Shown here: one piece after another, positions 45,601 through 54,540 of the stretch | Layout of the letters: every line of letters starts with the position of its first letter | Position numbering within the stretch: the first letter of the stretch is position 1 | Source of the DNA: Paenibacillus sp. OK003 | GTDB taxonomy: Bacteria; Bacillota; Bacilli; Paenibacillales; Paenibacillaceae | Direction: 5' to 3' | Assembly: GCF_900109515.1 (NCBI RefSeq) | Contig: NZ_FOBD01000009.1 | Span: 281,026 to 345,025, forward strand | Length of the DNA stretch: 64,000 nt | The notes under the pieces: model-generated | Database searches by the model: none | The model's input: the letters and a program-made list of their open reading frames with translations, nothing else | What the model was told of the DNA's origin: nothing | Translations under genes and position numbers: made by a program

Positions 45601-46965
45601 AGTAACAAGCTTATCCTTATATAAAATCGTCTGATGTTGCGATTTATAGTTAGTAAACAGTTCTTCTGACTCCACCTGATGAGATTTCTGAGATAAAGCA
45701 ATCTGTCCTAGCGACAAAATTTCAGTATTTTGCGATTTGCTCAATAAAGAGTATTCGTTGATTTTTGCATGGGGCATTTCAATAACCGAATGAATAAATA
45801 CTTGAAATGACTTGTGGATCTCTTCTAAAAACCATTTTGGATAAAATGAACATTCATGATTGGTTTCAAAATAAACTTTTCCTTGTTTTAAGATAAGATT
45901 GGATAGCCACGGATATTCTGATTCTGTAGAGCTTTCTCTGACTAGTGCAACCCAACTATCTTCTGATTCCTGTTGTAAATCAAAAATCGTTTTTAACAGT
46001 GCTTCTTTCCCATGTTTATATTTTCCATCCAGTTTCTTTTGGATTTCTGTAGCCGAAATGCTACTATTCATGATTAGATCTAACACTGTTGTTTGCGTCA
46101 ATTGTTGGACATGACTACCTGTCTGCTCAAATTCAAGCGGAACCAATAAAGGTAATACATTTGCCATAAATGCAAATGTATTTTCTTCTGCTTCATTTTT
46201 TCGTGTAGTTATTGGTAAACCAATAGCATAATTTTCTTTGCCGAAAAAACGACTAAGAAACATACGATAAATTCCTAAACCAGAAGTAAATACACTATTG
46301 CCGACTTGAGAAGCATAACTTTCCAACTGGCTGACTGATAACTGAAGATCAGTTCGCAAGATGCTACGTGATTTACCGGAGACTCTTTTATGAGCCTCCA
46401 GTGGGGTCATAAGCTGATCTAAATAGGTATCCCAATAAGCTGAAACATCTTCTGGAGTATTTCGATCACCTTCTAAATAGTGCTGATAAAGTTCCTTATC
46501 TTTTTTTAGATGTTGACCAGCAAGTAAGCCTCTAAACTCTCTTTCAAATAATTCAACAGAATGACCATCCGAAATAATGTGATGGAATTTACAGGCCAAA
46601 ATCTGACATTTTCCCCCTATAAACAACTTATACATTGTTAACGTTTTTTCTAAGGATAGAGGTTTGTCCAAAAAGCTTCTTAACGCATCCTGCATGTTCG
46701 TATCAGTCACGATTTCTTTCACTAACCGCGATGGCCGAAATCCATGGATTTTTTGCATGGGGTGGACATCGCCTATGATTTCTGCCCGCAAAGCAGCATT
46801 GTATTCAATTACAGAATTCAAGGCTTGTTCTATCTCATTTCCTGAAATCTCAGAATTAATTTCAATCAATAGAGGAATTTCATATTCACTATTTTCTTTG
46901 TAAAGTTGAATTCGACTCCAAATACCTAGTTGTAGAGGACTTAATCCAACTACCTTACCCATCAT
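42673..46965 (-). CDS. NRPS C-A-T-E module (LugB-like)
   Basis: A 1430-residue single module adding one residue in D form. C domain with HHIISDGHS near 131 (about 1-420), A domain with FTSGSTGKPKG near 581, T with FAEGGDSIQ near 945, E domain with HHLICDNVSW near 1138, ELNGR and NYLGDLPE. Specificity residues by eye are D A F L L G A I I K, closest to leucine-type codes. The A8 region (SRKQNLVKIRGNRVDPEEV) departs from the usual GRxDxQVKIRG. It overlaps the upstream synthetase gene by four bases (ATGA), with GGAGG before the start, and is followed 24 bases later by the next synthetase, so protein order should match gene order. Confidence 0.93.
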   Translation of the reverse strand: MMGKVVGLSPLQLGIWSRIQLYKENSEYEIPLLIEINSEISGNEIEQALNSVIEYNAALRAEIIGDVHPMQKIHGFRPSRLVKEIVTDTNMQDALRSFLDKPLSLEKTLTMYKLFIGGKCQILACKFHHIISDGHSVELFEREFRGLLAGQHLKKDKELYQHYLEGDRNTPEDVSAYWDTYLDQLMTPLEAHKRVSGKSRSILRTDLQLSVSQLESYASQVGNSVFTSGLGIYRMFLSRFFGKENYAIGLPITTRKNEAEENTFAFMANVLPLLVPLEFEQTGSHVQQLTQTTVLDLIMNSSISATEIQKKLDGKYKHGKEALLKTIFDLQQESEDSWVALVRESSTESEYPWLSNLILKQGKVYFETNHECSFYPKWFLEEIHKSFQVFIHSVIEMPHAKINEYSLLSKSQNTEILSLGQIALSQKSHQVESEELFTNYKSQHQTILYKDKLVTFNVLENYLKQFKQFLHKHRIRIGAKFVVCTKNKLIGSILFYCIQKNHGCYIPISSEMPVKRIKQIIIEANPMIVISDWLDLSQDNHLRLTDDTELASLAMKEVKVSVNDTTKYLDGISYVIFTSGSTGKPKGVPISYKNLSSLVAQYKKFNVMSTDIVAQVASFSFDASLFEMTLAFHSGAQLAIFDSSMGYEHFPQFIQKAGVTHYLLTPDYYSVLDFSECHSLKCILVGGSAYRKNKTIPNHTVVYNAYGPSEGTIITSVKKMNGSAEPTNIGRPLENSGVALLNNRGELVPHGVTGEICITGQSMFSSYLDSDLPMSFQTICIEDIDYLFYRTGDIGYLDEKWDIHFVSRKQNLVKIRGNRVDPEEVSQLAMSLGTVFNAVTIVENNDLATFYIGTAATQRLEKLFQEYLPSYMIPSYILQLDAIPVTINGKTDFEQLSKLITTNDSDIFSKVEEEVNHDLLEVTILKVFQKILKNDTFSLQSNFFAEGGDSIQSIQIANELQKESLNISSLDIIKCQNIQELCEKVRTKQRDFNQEPVVGEVDLLPIQKWFFSHSFSNINHWNQSERFTITGDYTKEQLLTVYEQIRLKHDNLRSQFLLKEHQYINVIRENRKEDIDQEFSFYEVSKNFSENERNQWIRSVQAGFHEEIAIQEGSLSRIGFFQISKNSFVVVWVLHHLICDNVSWLILKNDLLYGLELIEQEQPLKLTEKTTSIKDWADYLRNMKLSEEVIQNWQEYLPEDSDLTNGFITEPGKELFETFIEEIDEELTEILKDFAKEKKIGLDLLIFLLFGKGLCQVLDRPSIWLARELNGRTVHPEDVQLNQTVGWFTSIHPVKVVDLDNLHEFVSMNQFEVEKIFMKGFDYQFLNESYVTPNISYNYLGDLPEEIDLSLLNEVPDINGLDFFDELALNVGKQGETLTCVFLTKEKNCNLVKQIMTALEESIQQLTKENKKNVFGISTNTLIELNSLFI

Positions 46966-49900
46966 TTGTTTTCCTCCTCAATCTCTTTGATAAACGATCC
47001 AAAGCTTTTGGCTTTGAATAACTGCTGAATCGTTGCACTTTTTTCTGTTTTTTCATTAATTTTTCTAATTACCTGAATCGCAGTTAGTGAATTACCACCC
47101 AATTCAAAGAAATTATCTTCTTCAGATATATAAGAAAGCGCTAATACCTCTTGCCAAATCCCCATAACATCGCAGAAAAGCTGGCTTTTATTTACTGTAT
47201 CCTTTATTCGATCTTCAATTTTGACTTTGAGCAGATCATGCAATGCCCGATGATCGATTTTTCCATTTGCAAGAAGTGGGAATTGAGCAGTCTTCCTGAT
47301 GATCGAAGGAACCATATAACTTGGCAGCAATTTGTTCAATTCATGTGTGACAAGCTCTTCTGGCTTTTCACCGATATAAGCTAATAAGAGCGTCGTTGTT
47401 TCATCATTAATCAATAGTTGGAAATTATTAATTCCAGGAACCCTAGCAATGGACTGTTCTATCTCATTAAGTTCTACACGGTATCCTCTAAGCTTCACTT
47501 GTCGATCTTTTCTTCCGATATAATGGATTAACTGAGTTCTTGAAATATAACAAATATCACCTGTATAGTACCGGTTTTTTTCGACAGTATTTTCATTGAA
47601 ATCAAATACCTTATTGGTCAATGCTCTATCTGTATAACCAGCAGAAACCATTGAGCCTTCCAGAACTAACTCTCCAGGCATTCCTAAAGGTAAAGCTATG
47701 CCACTTTTTGAAATACAGTAGCCATTCAACTGATTAAGCGTCTGTCCGATTGAGTAGACTTGATCAAGTGTTCTCATTGTAGAATCTATCTTGAACATAC
47801 TGGCAACAATCGTTGTTTCTGTCGGGCCATATAAATTATAGATTAAGACTTTTTCTGGAATATGTTTTATATCAGAGTATCTAAGTTTTTCTCCACCGAT
47901 CATAATCGTTTTTAGTGACGGAACATCGTTTAACTCCAGCACTCTGATTAATGATGGTGTAATTGTGATAGCTGTAATATTCTCATCTCGTAACACTTTT
48001 TCCATTTCCACACCATAAAGTCGCTTATCTGGAATATAAATAGAAGCACCTGTATATAACGGTAGTAAAATATCCATGATTGAAGGATCAAATGTCATTG
48101 AAATATTCTGATACAGAACATCTGAACTATTTACTAAATTAACCTCCAACATTGCTTCTAATGCATTTTGGATATTTATTTTCGTAGCAATTACACCTTT
48201 AGGCTTTCCAGTAGTCCCAGAAGTGTAGATAATATAAGCAAAACTATTATTCCTCTGGGGTGAACATAATCTAGTGAATGCCCCTTCTTCTGTAAACATG
48301 CACGTTGCAGAAGAATTTTCAATAATATACTGGATACGCTCTGTATTAAATTCTTTTGATACTGGGACATATACAGCCCCTGAAATAAAGCAAGCTAGCG
48401 CGTAAATCGTTTTTTTCAACCGGTCCTCAGTAAGAACAACTACAGTATCATCGTTTGAGAGTCCTGTTGTCTGAATCAACTGCACAACAAGTGTCAAAGT
48501 TTCTCTATAAGTCATGTTCCGATTTGAACTGCGAATATAGGTTCGTTTTGAATACCGCTTAAGATGACTTTCAATTTCTTTTGAAAACTCTTTTTGGGAG
48601 CTACTCTGTGCTTTTACTGGAGGATAAATTTCTAAATTCCCGTGCAACTTCGAAATAATTTCAGGATACCCACCTTGGCCTTGAAGTAGGTAAGCAATCT
48701 GTTCTATTAATAAAGTTGCACTTTTAAGCATATCCTCACTAAAATAATTCGTTTTAGCATGCAGCTCATAATCAATCCGATCATCTGCTTCCGTAACAGA
48801 TAAAGCTAGAGGAAATTCTATTTGCTCTCTACCTTGAAAGTTCTGCATAGAAAATTTCCCTGAATTTGTATAAATCGGATAGTTTTCAAAAACATAACCA
48901 ATCTGTATTTCGGGACTCTCCGCAAAATATTCAGCCAAATCCAGCCATGAAATCCGGTCAAATTCTTGAATCCTTAACGTATTCTCCCGAACTTGATCAA
49001 TCAGCTCCTCTACATCAGTCACACAATCAAGCTTCTTGATTCTAAATGGCAAAGTTGATATAAACATGCCTATAGTTTCAAAATCCTTTTCTTTGAATGA
49101 ATTTCTTCCTGAATTGGTTACTCCAAACAACACATCCTCTTTTCCAAAAAGCTGTGAGATCGTAATAGACCAAACTAACAGAAAGAACTGGTTCATGGTC
49201 AATCTGTTTTTCTTCAAATAATCATAAACACCTGTTAACCCATGTATTGATTTCCTGACAACTGTATTATTCTTTTCACTCGTATTTCTCATATCTAGTA
49301 ATTCAACTGGAGAATAATCAGCCAGAACCTGCCACCAATTTTCTAAATTCAAATATTTTTTCTCATTCTCAATATTTTTTTTCAATAAACTATATCTTTC
49401 TATTGAATTTATAGTTAGAGAAGGATTTTCATAAAATTCCGATAATCGATTAAATAAATAACTCATACTCCAGCCATCCAAAATTAAATGATGGTTCTCA
49501 AAAATCAGTACATACCCATCATTCATCTTCATGAGATGAAAGCGAAATAATGGACCCTTTAAACTATTAAATGGGATGAATCTTTGGCTTTCCAGATACT
49601 TAGCGACACGTTCATTTCCTTCTCTTACTGGAATGTTGGACCAATCCAAAACTTGAATGGCACTACATGAAAGTATCTCTGTTATACTTCGGATAATCTG
49701 AACAGCTTCTCCCTCAATCATCATAAATGAACTTCTTAACGCCTCACTGGAGGCTACCAGTTTAGATATAGCCTGTTGCAATCGATTAATATCTAATTCA
49801 TCTACAGAAATTTGCCATTGAATCACATAATCACCTGAATCAGGATGTTTGATGTTTTGCAACAGCATTCCTTTTTGCAAAGAACAAGCCGGTAAAAATA

Positions 49901-52900
49901 CTGGATGCTGTTCCTCAACAAACTCTTTAATAAGCATTTTAAATGTTGTTACCATCTTTGTGATTGTCTCAGAGCCATAGCTCTTAGAATCATAAGAGAT
50001 CCTTACTTCTAATTGACCATCTGAAATTATTGGAACAATCGATAAATGATAAATGGAATTAGTATCAACGCCAAAATCATCCGCTCTAAAAAGTGAAATA
50101 ATATCAAAGTCTTTGTAATTATTGGAATTAAATTCTCCCATATAATTAAAAGTCCAGTCAGAAAAGAAGTTTAAAGGCTTCAACATTGGATAATCCAATC
50201 CCTTATTAGGAATTGACAGTAGTTGAGTATGCAGCTTTGCAATCGTATGATCCACTTCTGTTTCTTTAGAAACGCTAAATGGATAAATACTAGTAAACCA
50301 TCCGATTGCTGTAGAAAAACCTGACTGGTCAACAGGTCTTCCGTGCCCTTCCATCTGAACGGTAAATGTTTTCTTCTCTTTATAAACATCTGTCAATGCA
50401 TGAACCGTTATACCAAGAAGTGCGGCCTCAACATCATTATAGAATTTGTTATGTATGATCTCTTTGAATTTTTGGGTCTCCGCTTTTGTAAATGTACAGC
50501 TTTCCTCTCTTAAATCCCCAACAGCACCAAACAAATCAATTTTCCTGCTTACATTACAATCATTCCAATAGCGTTTACTATGTTCAGATACTTCATAAGT
50601 GTCGAGGTAGTTAATCCATTGATTAAACGTTCTAGTCTCAATAGCTTCTTCACGTCCATTCAACTTATACGAGAGTTTATTCAATATATTTCTCCATGAA
50701 ACACCATCAATAATCAAATGATGAGCAACCAAATGAACACAGATTTCCGAACCTGTCTGAATAATTGAAAACTGATAATTCTTTTCTTCTATTCTTAGGT
50801 TCTTTTGTTGTTCAGCAATAATTGCTTCGACAGCGACATTATCTTCTGCTTCAAACCACTCAATAAAGTAATTTTGTTGCTCGAGTTGAATAATTTGCCG
50901 CCATTCACCCTGTACTTCTCTAAACACAGAATGAAAAATGATATACTCATCAATAAGTTGTTTCAAAGCGCTTATTATCGTTTTTGTTGAAATATCTGCT
51001 GATAATTTGATTACAACCGATTGATTCCATTGAGATGGAGCTTCAGGTTGAGAATCAAAAAACCACTCTTGTATCGGAGAAAGTTTATTTTCCTTCCATA
51101 TGGTTAAAACAGGCTCTTCGGCTTCTTCTTTTTGTTGTTTTGTTAAATAGTCAGCCAATGCTTGAATCGTCTGATAACTAAAAAGATCAGACACTGAAAC
51201 TTGCAAACCTGCGGACTGTATACTAGCACATATTTGCATAGAAACAATCGAATCAATTCCTAGTTCATAAAAATTATCTGTGTTACTTAATTTTTGAGTA
51301 CCCATGATTTCTTCAATAGATCGCCCTATAATTGTCTCAATAGGTGACCACTCTTTTATTTCTACAACGGTTGATACTTGATTGCCTAATATCTCAATCG
51401 ATTCTTTATCTAACTTCCCATTAACCGTCAAACGTATTTGCGCTACCTGAACAATCTCATTTGGAACCATATACGCTGGTAATACGTCATCTATTTCTTT
51501 CCTTAACAATTCTCTTTCACAGATACCTTCATAATAAAGAGTCAACTTTCGCTTTAGTCCATCTTTTGTGAAAGACACAACACATTTATGAACGCCCTCT
51601 ATTTGTAATACTTTTGCTTCAATTTCAGAAAGTTCCACTCTGAATCCCCGGATTTTAACTTGTCGATCTTTCCTAGATTTATAGTGTAAATAATTATCCA
51701 AACCAATCTTTCCAATATCTCCAGTTTTATAAAACATTTGGGGTCCACGATCTGTATTCAAAACAACTAATTTTTCAGAAGTTAATTCTGGTTGTCTAAA
51801 ATAACCGTCCATCAGACTCTTACCGGAAATTACAACTTCCCCCAAACAATTTACTGGTAACAATTGCCCGCCAGAGCCTAAAACCCCAATTCTCACATTA
51901 TTCAGCGGAAGACCCAAAGCGATCGTATCATTGGGAATCAGTGTTATTGGGTATACGGTAGTAAACGTAGTGTTTTCTGTTGGTCCATAACAATTGTATA
52001 TCATCGTTTTATCCAATAATTTTTGTGCCCTCTTCACATACTTAACAGAAGCCGCTTCGCCGCCGATAAAAATTTTATTTGCATTAGTAAAATTCCTTAT
52101 TACACCATTCTCTACAAATGAATTGAATAATGATGTTGTTAAAAAAGATATCGTTGGTTTATACTTTTCGCTATTAAAATCCCAGTTATTCTTATCTGTG
52201 ATAGGATCTGGGATAATATAAATGCATGCGCCGTTTAATATTGGGAGCCATACTTCAAAATACCAGGCATCAAAAGTAAATGAACTAGATTGCGAAAAAA
52301 TATCCGATTCTGTAAAACCCAAGTTCTTAAAATTCGAGCTGAAATTCAATATATTCTCATGGGTGATTTTCACACCCTTTGGATTACCAGTTGTACCCGA
52401 CGTATAAATGATTGCGAATTGTTTGGAAGGAGTAAATTCTATATTCTGATAAGAGGTCAGTTCTTTTTTTCCTGCTGCAACGAGATTCTCTATGGTATAA
52501 ACAGGAATCTTGATGCAAGCAGAAAAAAGGCTTGTATTATCATCTGTGATCAGAAGTGTTGTTCGACTGTCTGAAAGTATATATTCAATGCGATCCGCTG
52601 GATAATGCTGACTTAAATGAACATGGCAAATTCCTTTTTTCACCAATGCTAAAATCAGCGCAATAGCTTCTGGGCTGCGTTTGAGCTGTAACGAAATAAA
52701 ATCATGTTCATTGACCTCTAACTGCTCCAGTGCACTAGAGAAAAGCATTATTTTAGCTAGCAATTCTTTGTACGTATATATTTCATTATTATGAATAAGT
52801 GCAGCATTATCCCCTTTCTTTCGATTAACATCTAAAAATCTTTCAAAAATATTGTTAAAAGAATCAGCTTCATTCTCAGCACCTAATAGTATTTTTTCAT

Positions 52901-54161
52901 TTCGACAAGGTAATGGTGATTTAACAAGTTCCTCTAAATCTGTATGTATAGCTTTCTGTAGCCAGAACTTAAATGCTTCTGTAAAATAATCACTCTCTTC
53001 TAACGTCCATACCTCATCAGAAAATTCTAATTCACAAAAAACTCTTTCTCCATTTTTTTTTACATTTCCCGTCAATTCAAATTTTGCTCCAAGCTGACTG
53101 GTATTTATCTCTTCTTGAACACCTTCAAATGCTTGAGATTCCTGATAGCTAAATACTGTATGAAAAAGTGTTGAATCTCTGTTAGTCCCTTTTAAAGCTT
53201 CGGATAAGGATATTCTTTGAAAAGCAGAAACCTCAAATATATTACGTTGAATCTTCCTGTAATACTCGACTTGGTCTGTCACCATTTCATTGATTTCTTG
53301 TTCCATACCGAAAGGTAATGTGTTAACAAAATACCCTAAAGACTGCTGTTCCTCAGCCGACTGACGATTAGCATACGGGATACCAATGCTGATTTTTTTC
53401 TCGCCACTATATGTACAAATGAATGAATAAAAGCATCCTAAATAAAAAGAAAAAACAGATATCCTATTTTCTGTACAAAATCGCGTGATCTGTCCAATAC
53501 TTGCTTGATCCAGTTCAAAAGTCTGAACAAACCCGGTATGCAATTCCTGGTTCGACTGATATGAGTTGATTCTATTTTGCACCTGCTCAAGCTTTTTGCA
53601 ATAAGCTTCAAACTTTGTAATTTTTTCATCACTTATTAATTTGGGCTTACTTGGATTTTTTTCAGTCTTTTTCTGTTCTTCTGCGTTGTTGTTGTAATAA
53701 TGCCTCATTACCCTATCTATGAGTAGATTTTTCGTCCAAGCATCTGTGAGGATATGATGCGAATTGATTAGTAGATATTTTTTATTTTCCTTATTTGACC
53801 AAATATAAAATTGAATTAATGGCTCATTTTCTAAATGAAAAGAATAAGATTTGAGCTTTTCAATGAACAGCTCAATTGACTCTGTTCTATTACTTTCAAT
53901 AAAAATTGCTGGCTGTCTATATTTCAGTACTTTCTTTACTATACCGTTGTCCATAAAAAAACTTGTCTGCAATTCTGGATTTGAATTTAATACTAATTTT
54001 ATTGCCTCAGATAATCTAAATAGGTCAATTGTTTCTTCCAATTTGAAAGCCCAAGTTTCTGTATATAATTTTTTGAAAGCAAGTTTGTTCCATAAAAAAT
54101 ACAATTGCGCTTCACTGCTTGTGGCTAAAATCACATTTTCTTTTACTAGATTCATTTTCAT
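46962..54161 (-). CDS. NRPS C-A-T-E-C-A-T dimodule (LugA-like)
   Basis: A 2399-residue dimodule that adds residues two (D) and three (L). C domain about 1-430 with HHILTDAW (HHxxxDA in place of HHxxxDG), A with YTSGTTGNPKG near 587, T with FYELGIDSI near 968, E with HHLIIDGVSW near 1149, MEGHGR and FNYMGEFN, C with HHLILDGWS near 1559, A with YTSGTTGKPKG near 1984, T with FFELGGNSL near 2357. Specificity residues by eye: D A F F F G C T F K (Val/Ile type) and D P M T M G L I V K (unassigned; Thr and Ile as in aromatic codes). The N-terminal C domain has no preceding module, so it must take its donor from the free-standing A-T protein. The ATG at 54161 has GAGGGG about 12 bases upstream. Confidence 0.93.
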   Translation of the reverse strand: MKMNLVKENVILATSSEAQLYFLWNKLAFKKLYTETWAFKLEETIDLFRLSEAIKLVLNSNPELQTSFFMDNGIVKKVLKYRQPAIFIESNRTESIELFIEKLKSYSFHLENEPLIQFYIWSNKENKKYLLINSHHILTDAWTKNLLIDRVMRHYYNNNAEEQKKTEKNPSKPKLISDEKITKFEAYCKKLEQVQNRINSYQSNQELHTGFVQTFELDQASIGQITRFCTENRISVFSFYLGCFYSFICTYSGEKKISIGIPYANRQSAEEQQSLGYFVNTLPFGMEQEINEMVTDQVEYYRKIQRNIFEVSAFQRISLSEALKGTNRDSTLFHTVFSYQESQAFEGVQEEINTSQLGAKFELTGNVKKNGERVFCELEFSDEVWTLEESDYFTEAFKFWLQKAIHTDLEELVKSPLPCRNEKILLGAENEADSFNNIFERFLDVNRKKGDNAALIHNNEIYTYKELLAKIMLFSSALEQLEVNEHDFISLQLKRSPEAIALILALVKKGICHVHLSQHYPADRIEYILSDSRTTLLITDDNTSLFSACIKIPVYTIENLVAAGKKELTSYQNIEFTPSKQFAIIYTSGTTGNPKGVKITHENILNFSSNFKNLGFTESDIFSQSSSFTFDAWYFEVWLPILNGACIYIIPDPITDKNNWDFNSEKYKPTISFLTTSLFNSFVENGVIRNFTNANKIFIGGEAASVKYVKRAQKLLDKTMIYNCYGPTENTTFTTVYPITLIPNDTIALGLPLNNVRIGVLGSGGQLLPVNCLGEVVISGKSLMDGYFRQPELTSEKLVVLNTDRGPQMFYKTGDIGKIGLDNYLHYKSRKDRQVKIRGFRVELSEIEAKVLQIEGVHKCVVSFTKDGLKRKLTLYYEGICERELLRKEIDDVLPAYMVPNEIVQVAQIRLTVNGKLDKESIEILGNQVSTVVEIKEWSPIETIIGRSIEEIMGTQKLSNTDNFYELGIDSIVSMQICASIQSAGLQVSVSDLFSYQTIQALADYLTKQQKEEAEEPVLTIWKENKLSPIQEWFFDSQPEAPSQWNQSVVIKLSADISTKTIISALKQLIDEYIIFHSVFREVQGEWRQIIQLEQQNYFIEWFEAEDNVAVEAIIAEQQKNLRIEEKNYQFSIIQTGSEICVHLVAHHLIIDGVSWRNILNKLSYKLNGREEAIETRTFNQWINYLDTYEVSEHSKRYWNDCNVSRKIDLFGAVGDLREESCTFTKAETQKFKEIIHNKFYNDVEAALLGITVHALTDVYKEKKTFTVQMEGHGRPVDQSGFSTAIGWFTSIYPFSVSKETEVDHTIAKLHTQLLSIPNKGLDYPMLKPLNFFSDWTFNYMGEFNSNNYKDFDIISLFRADDFGVDTNSIYHLSIVPIISDGQLEVRISYDSKSYGSETITKMVTTFKMLIKEFVEEQHPVFLPACSLQKGMLLQNIKHPDSGDYVIQWQISVDELDINRLQQAISKLVASSEALRSSFMMIEGEAVQIIRSITEILSCSAIQVLDWSNIPVREGNERVAKYLESQRFIPFNSLKGPLFRFHLMKMNDGYVLIFENHHLILDGWSMSYLFNRLSEFYENPSLTINSIERYSLLKKNIENEKKYLNLENWWQVLADYSPVELLDMRNTSEKNNTVVRKSIHGLTGVYDYLKKNRLTMNQFFLLVWSITISQLFGKEDVLFGVTNSGRNSFKEKDFETIGMFISTLPFRIKKLDCVTDVEELIDQVRENTLRIQEFDRISWLDLAEYFAESPEIQIGYVFENYPIYTNSGKFSMQNFQGREQIEFPLALSVTEADDRIDYELHAKTNYFSEDMLKSATLLIEQIAYLLQGQGGYPEIISKLHGNLEIYPPVKAQSSSQKEFSKEIESHLKRYSKRTYIRSSNRNMTYRETLTLVVQLIQTTGLSNDDTVVVLTEDRLKKTIYALACFISGAVYVPVSKEFNTERIQYIIENSSATCMFTEEGAFTRLCSPQRNNSFAYIIYTSGTTGKPKGVIATKINIQNALEAMLEVNLVNSSDVLYQNISMTFDPSIMDILLPLYTGASIYIPDKRLYGVEMEKVLRDENITAITITPSLIRVLELNDVPSLKTIMIGGEKLRYSDIKHIPEKVLIYNLYGPTETTIVASMFKIDSTMRTLDQVYSIGQTLNQLNGYCISKSGIALPLGMPGELVLEGSMVSAGYTDRALTNKVFDFNENTVEKNRYYTGDICYISRTQLIHYIGRKDRQVKLRGYRVELNEIEQSIARVPGINNFQLLINDETTTLLLAYIGEKPEELVTHELNKLLPSYMVPSIIRKTAQFPLLANGKIDHRALHDLLKVKIEDRIKDTVNKSQLFCDVMGIWQEVLALSYISEEDNFFELGGNSLTAIQVIRKINEKTEKSATIQQLFKAKSFGSFIKEIEEENK

Positions 54162-54357
54162 GATTTTTCAGCGCCCCTCATTCTCCAGCCTCTTAATGAA
54201 TACTTCATAATGATAATCAAACTGATAAAACATCTACATATACAGCTTGACTCTTGCATAAAAACATGGTGTCGAACACATAAAATAAAAGTCAAATCAT
54301 TAGATCTTTTATCGAATAGGCAATGAGATGAAAGGATACCCAGCCCATTTGGATAAT

Positions 54358-54370
54358 TTGTAGTTTACAA
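54358..54370. promoter_or_regulatory. TTGTA-GTT-TACAA dyad in the cluster leader
   Basis: A perfect 5-bp inverted repeat with a three-base centre, about 36 bases downstream of the predicted -10. It could be an operator for a dimeric repressor. No cognate regulator gene is in the window. Confidence 0.3.
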
Positions 54371-54405
54371 GTTTTATTTCCATATAAAGGTGTAGAATCA
54401 CTTTT

Positions 54406-54434
54406 ATGGTATCCTTCCAATTTCCCATTGTCAA
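54406..54434 (-). promoter_or_regulatory. predicted promoter of the NRPS operon
   Basis: On the minus strand TTGACA (54429-54434), a 17-base spacer and TACCAT (54406-54411). The -35 is perfect, the -10 is weak, which is what a regulated promoter often looks like. It lies about 245 bases before the first synthetase gene. Confidence 0.5.
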
Positions 54435-54540
54435 GTAATTTTCTCTCCCCAATTCCACATGTTTAAGGGGCAATTCCCCCTCAGTTTACGCTCGTAGTAT
54501 TTTGATATAAATAGTCTGATTGAGCAAATAGACTCAAAAA

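Larger units (their letters stand above)
25613..54161 (-). other. lugdunin-like (fibupeptide) nonribosomal peptide gene cluster
   Basis: Ten co-directional genes in a low-GC block: three large NRPS genes, a type II thioesterase, an ABC ATPase-permease pair, a free-standing A-T gene, and a PLDc_N, ATPase and permease set. Gaps are short and many genes overlap, as in one operon; a promoter-like sequence precedes the first. Module order predicts Cys, D, L, D, L, D, L and reductive release. Parts, order and transporter set match what I recall of the lugdunin operon (lugABC, lugT, lugD, lugIEFGH). No regulator, phosphopantetheinyl transferase or LugM-like monooxygenase is in the window. Confidence 0.85.
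54162..54540. other. leader and promoter region of the peptide cluster
   Basis: No gene is visible. On the minus strand it carries a promoter-like pair, a GGATACC/GGTATCC inverted repeat spaced about 65 bases apart (arms at about 54410-54416 and 54339-54345), and a dyad at 54358-54370. With a start near 54400 the untranslated leader would be about 240 bases, long enough for regulation by RNA structure or a bound protein. Confidence 0.5.
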
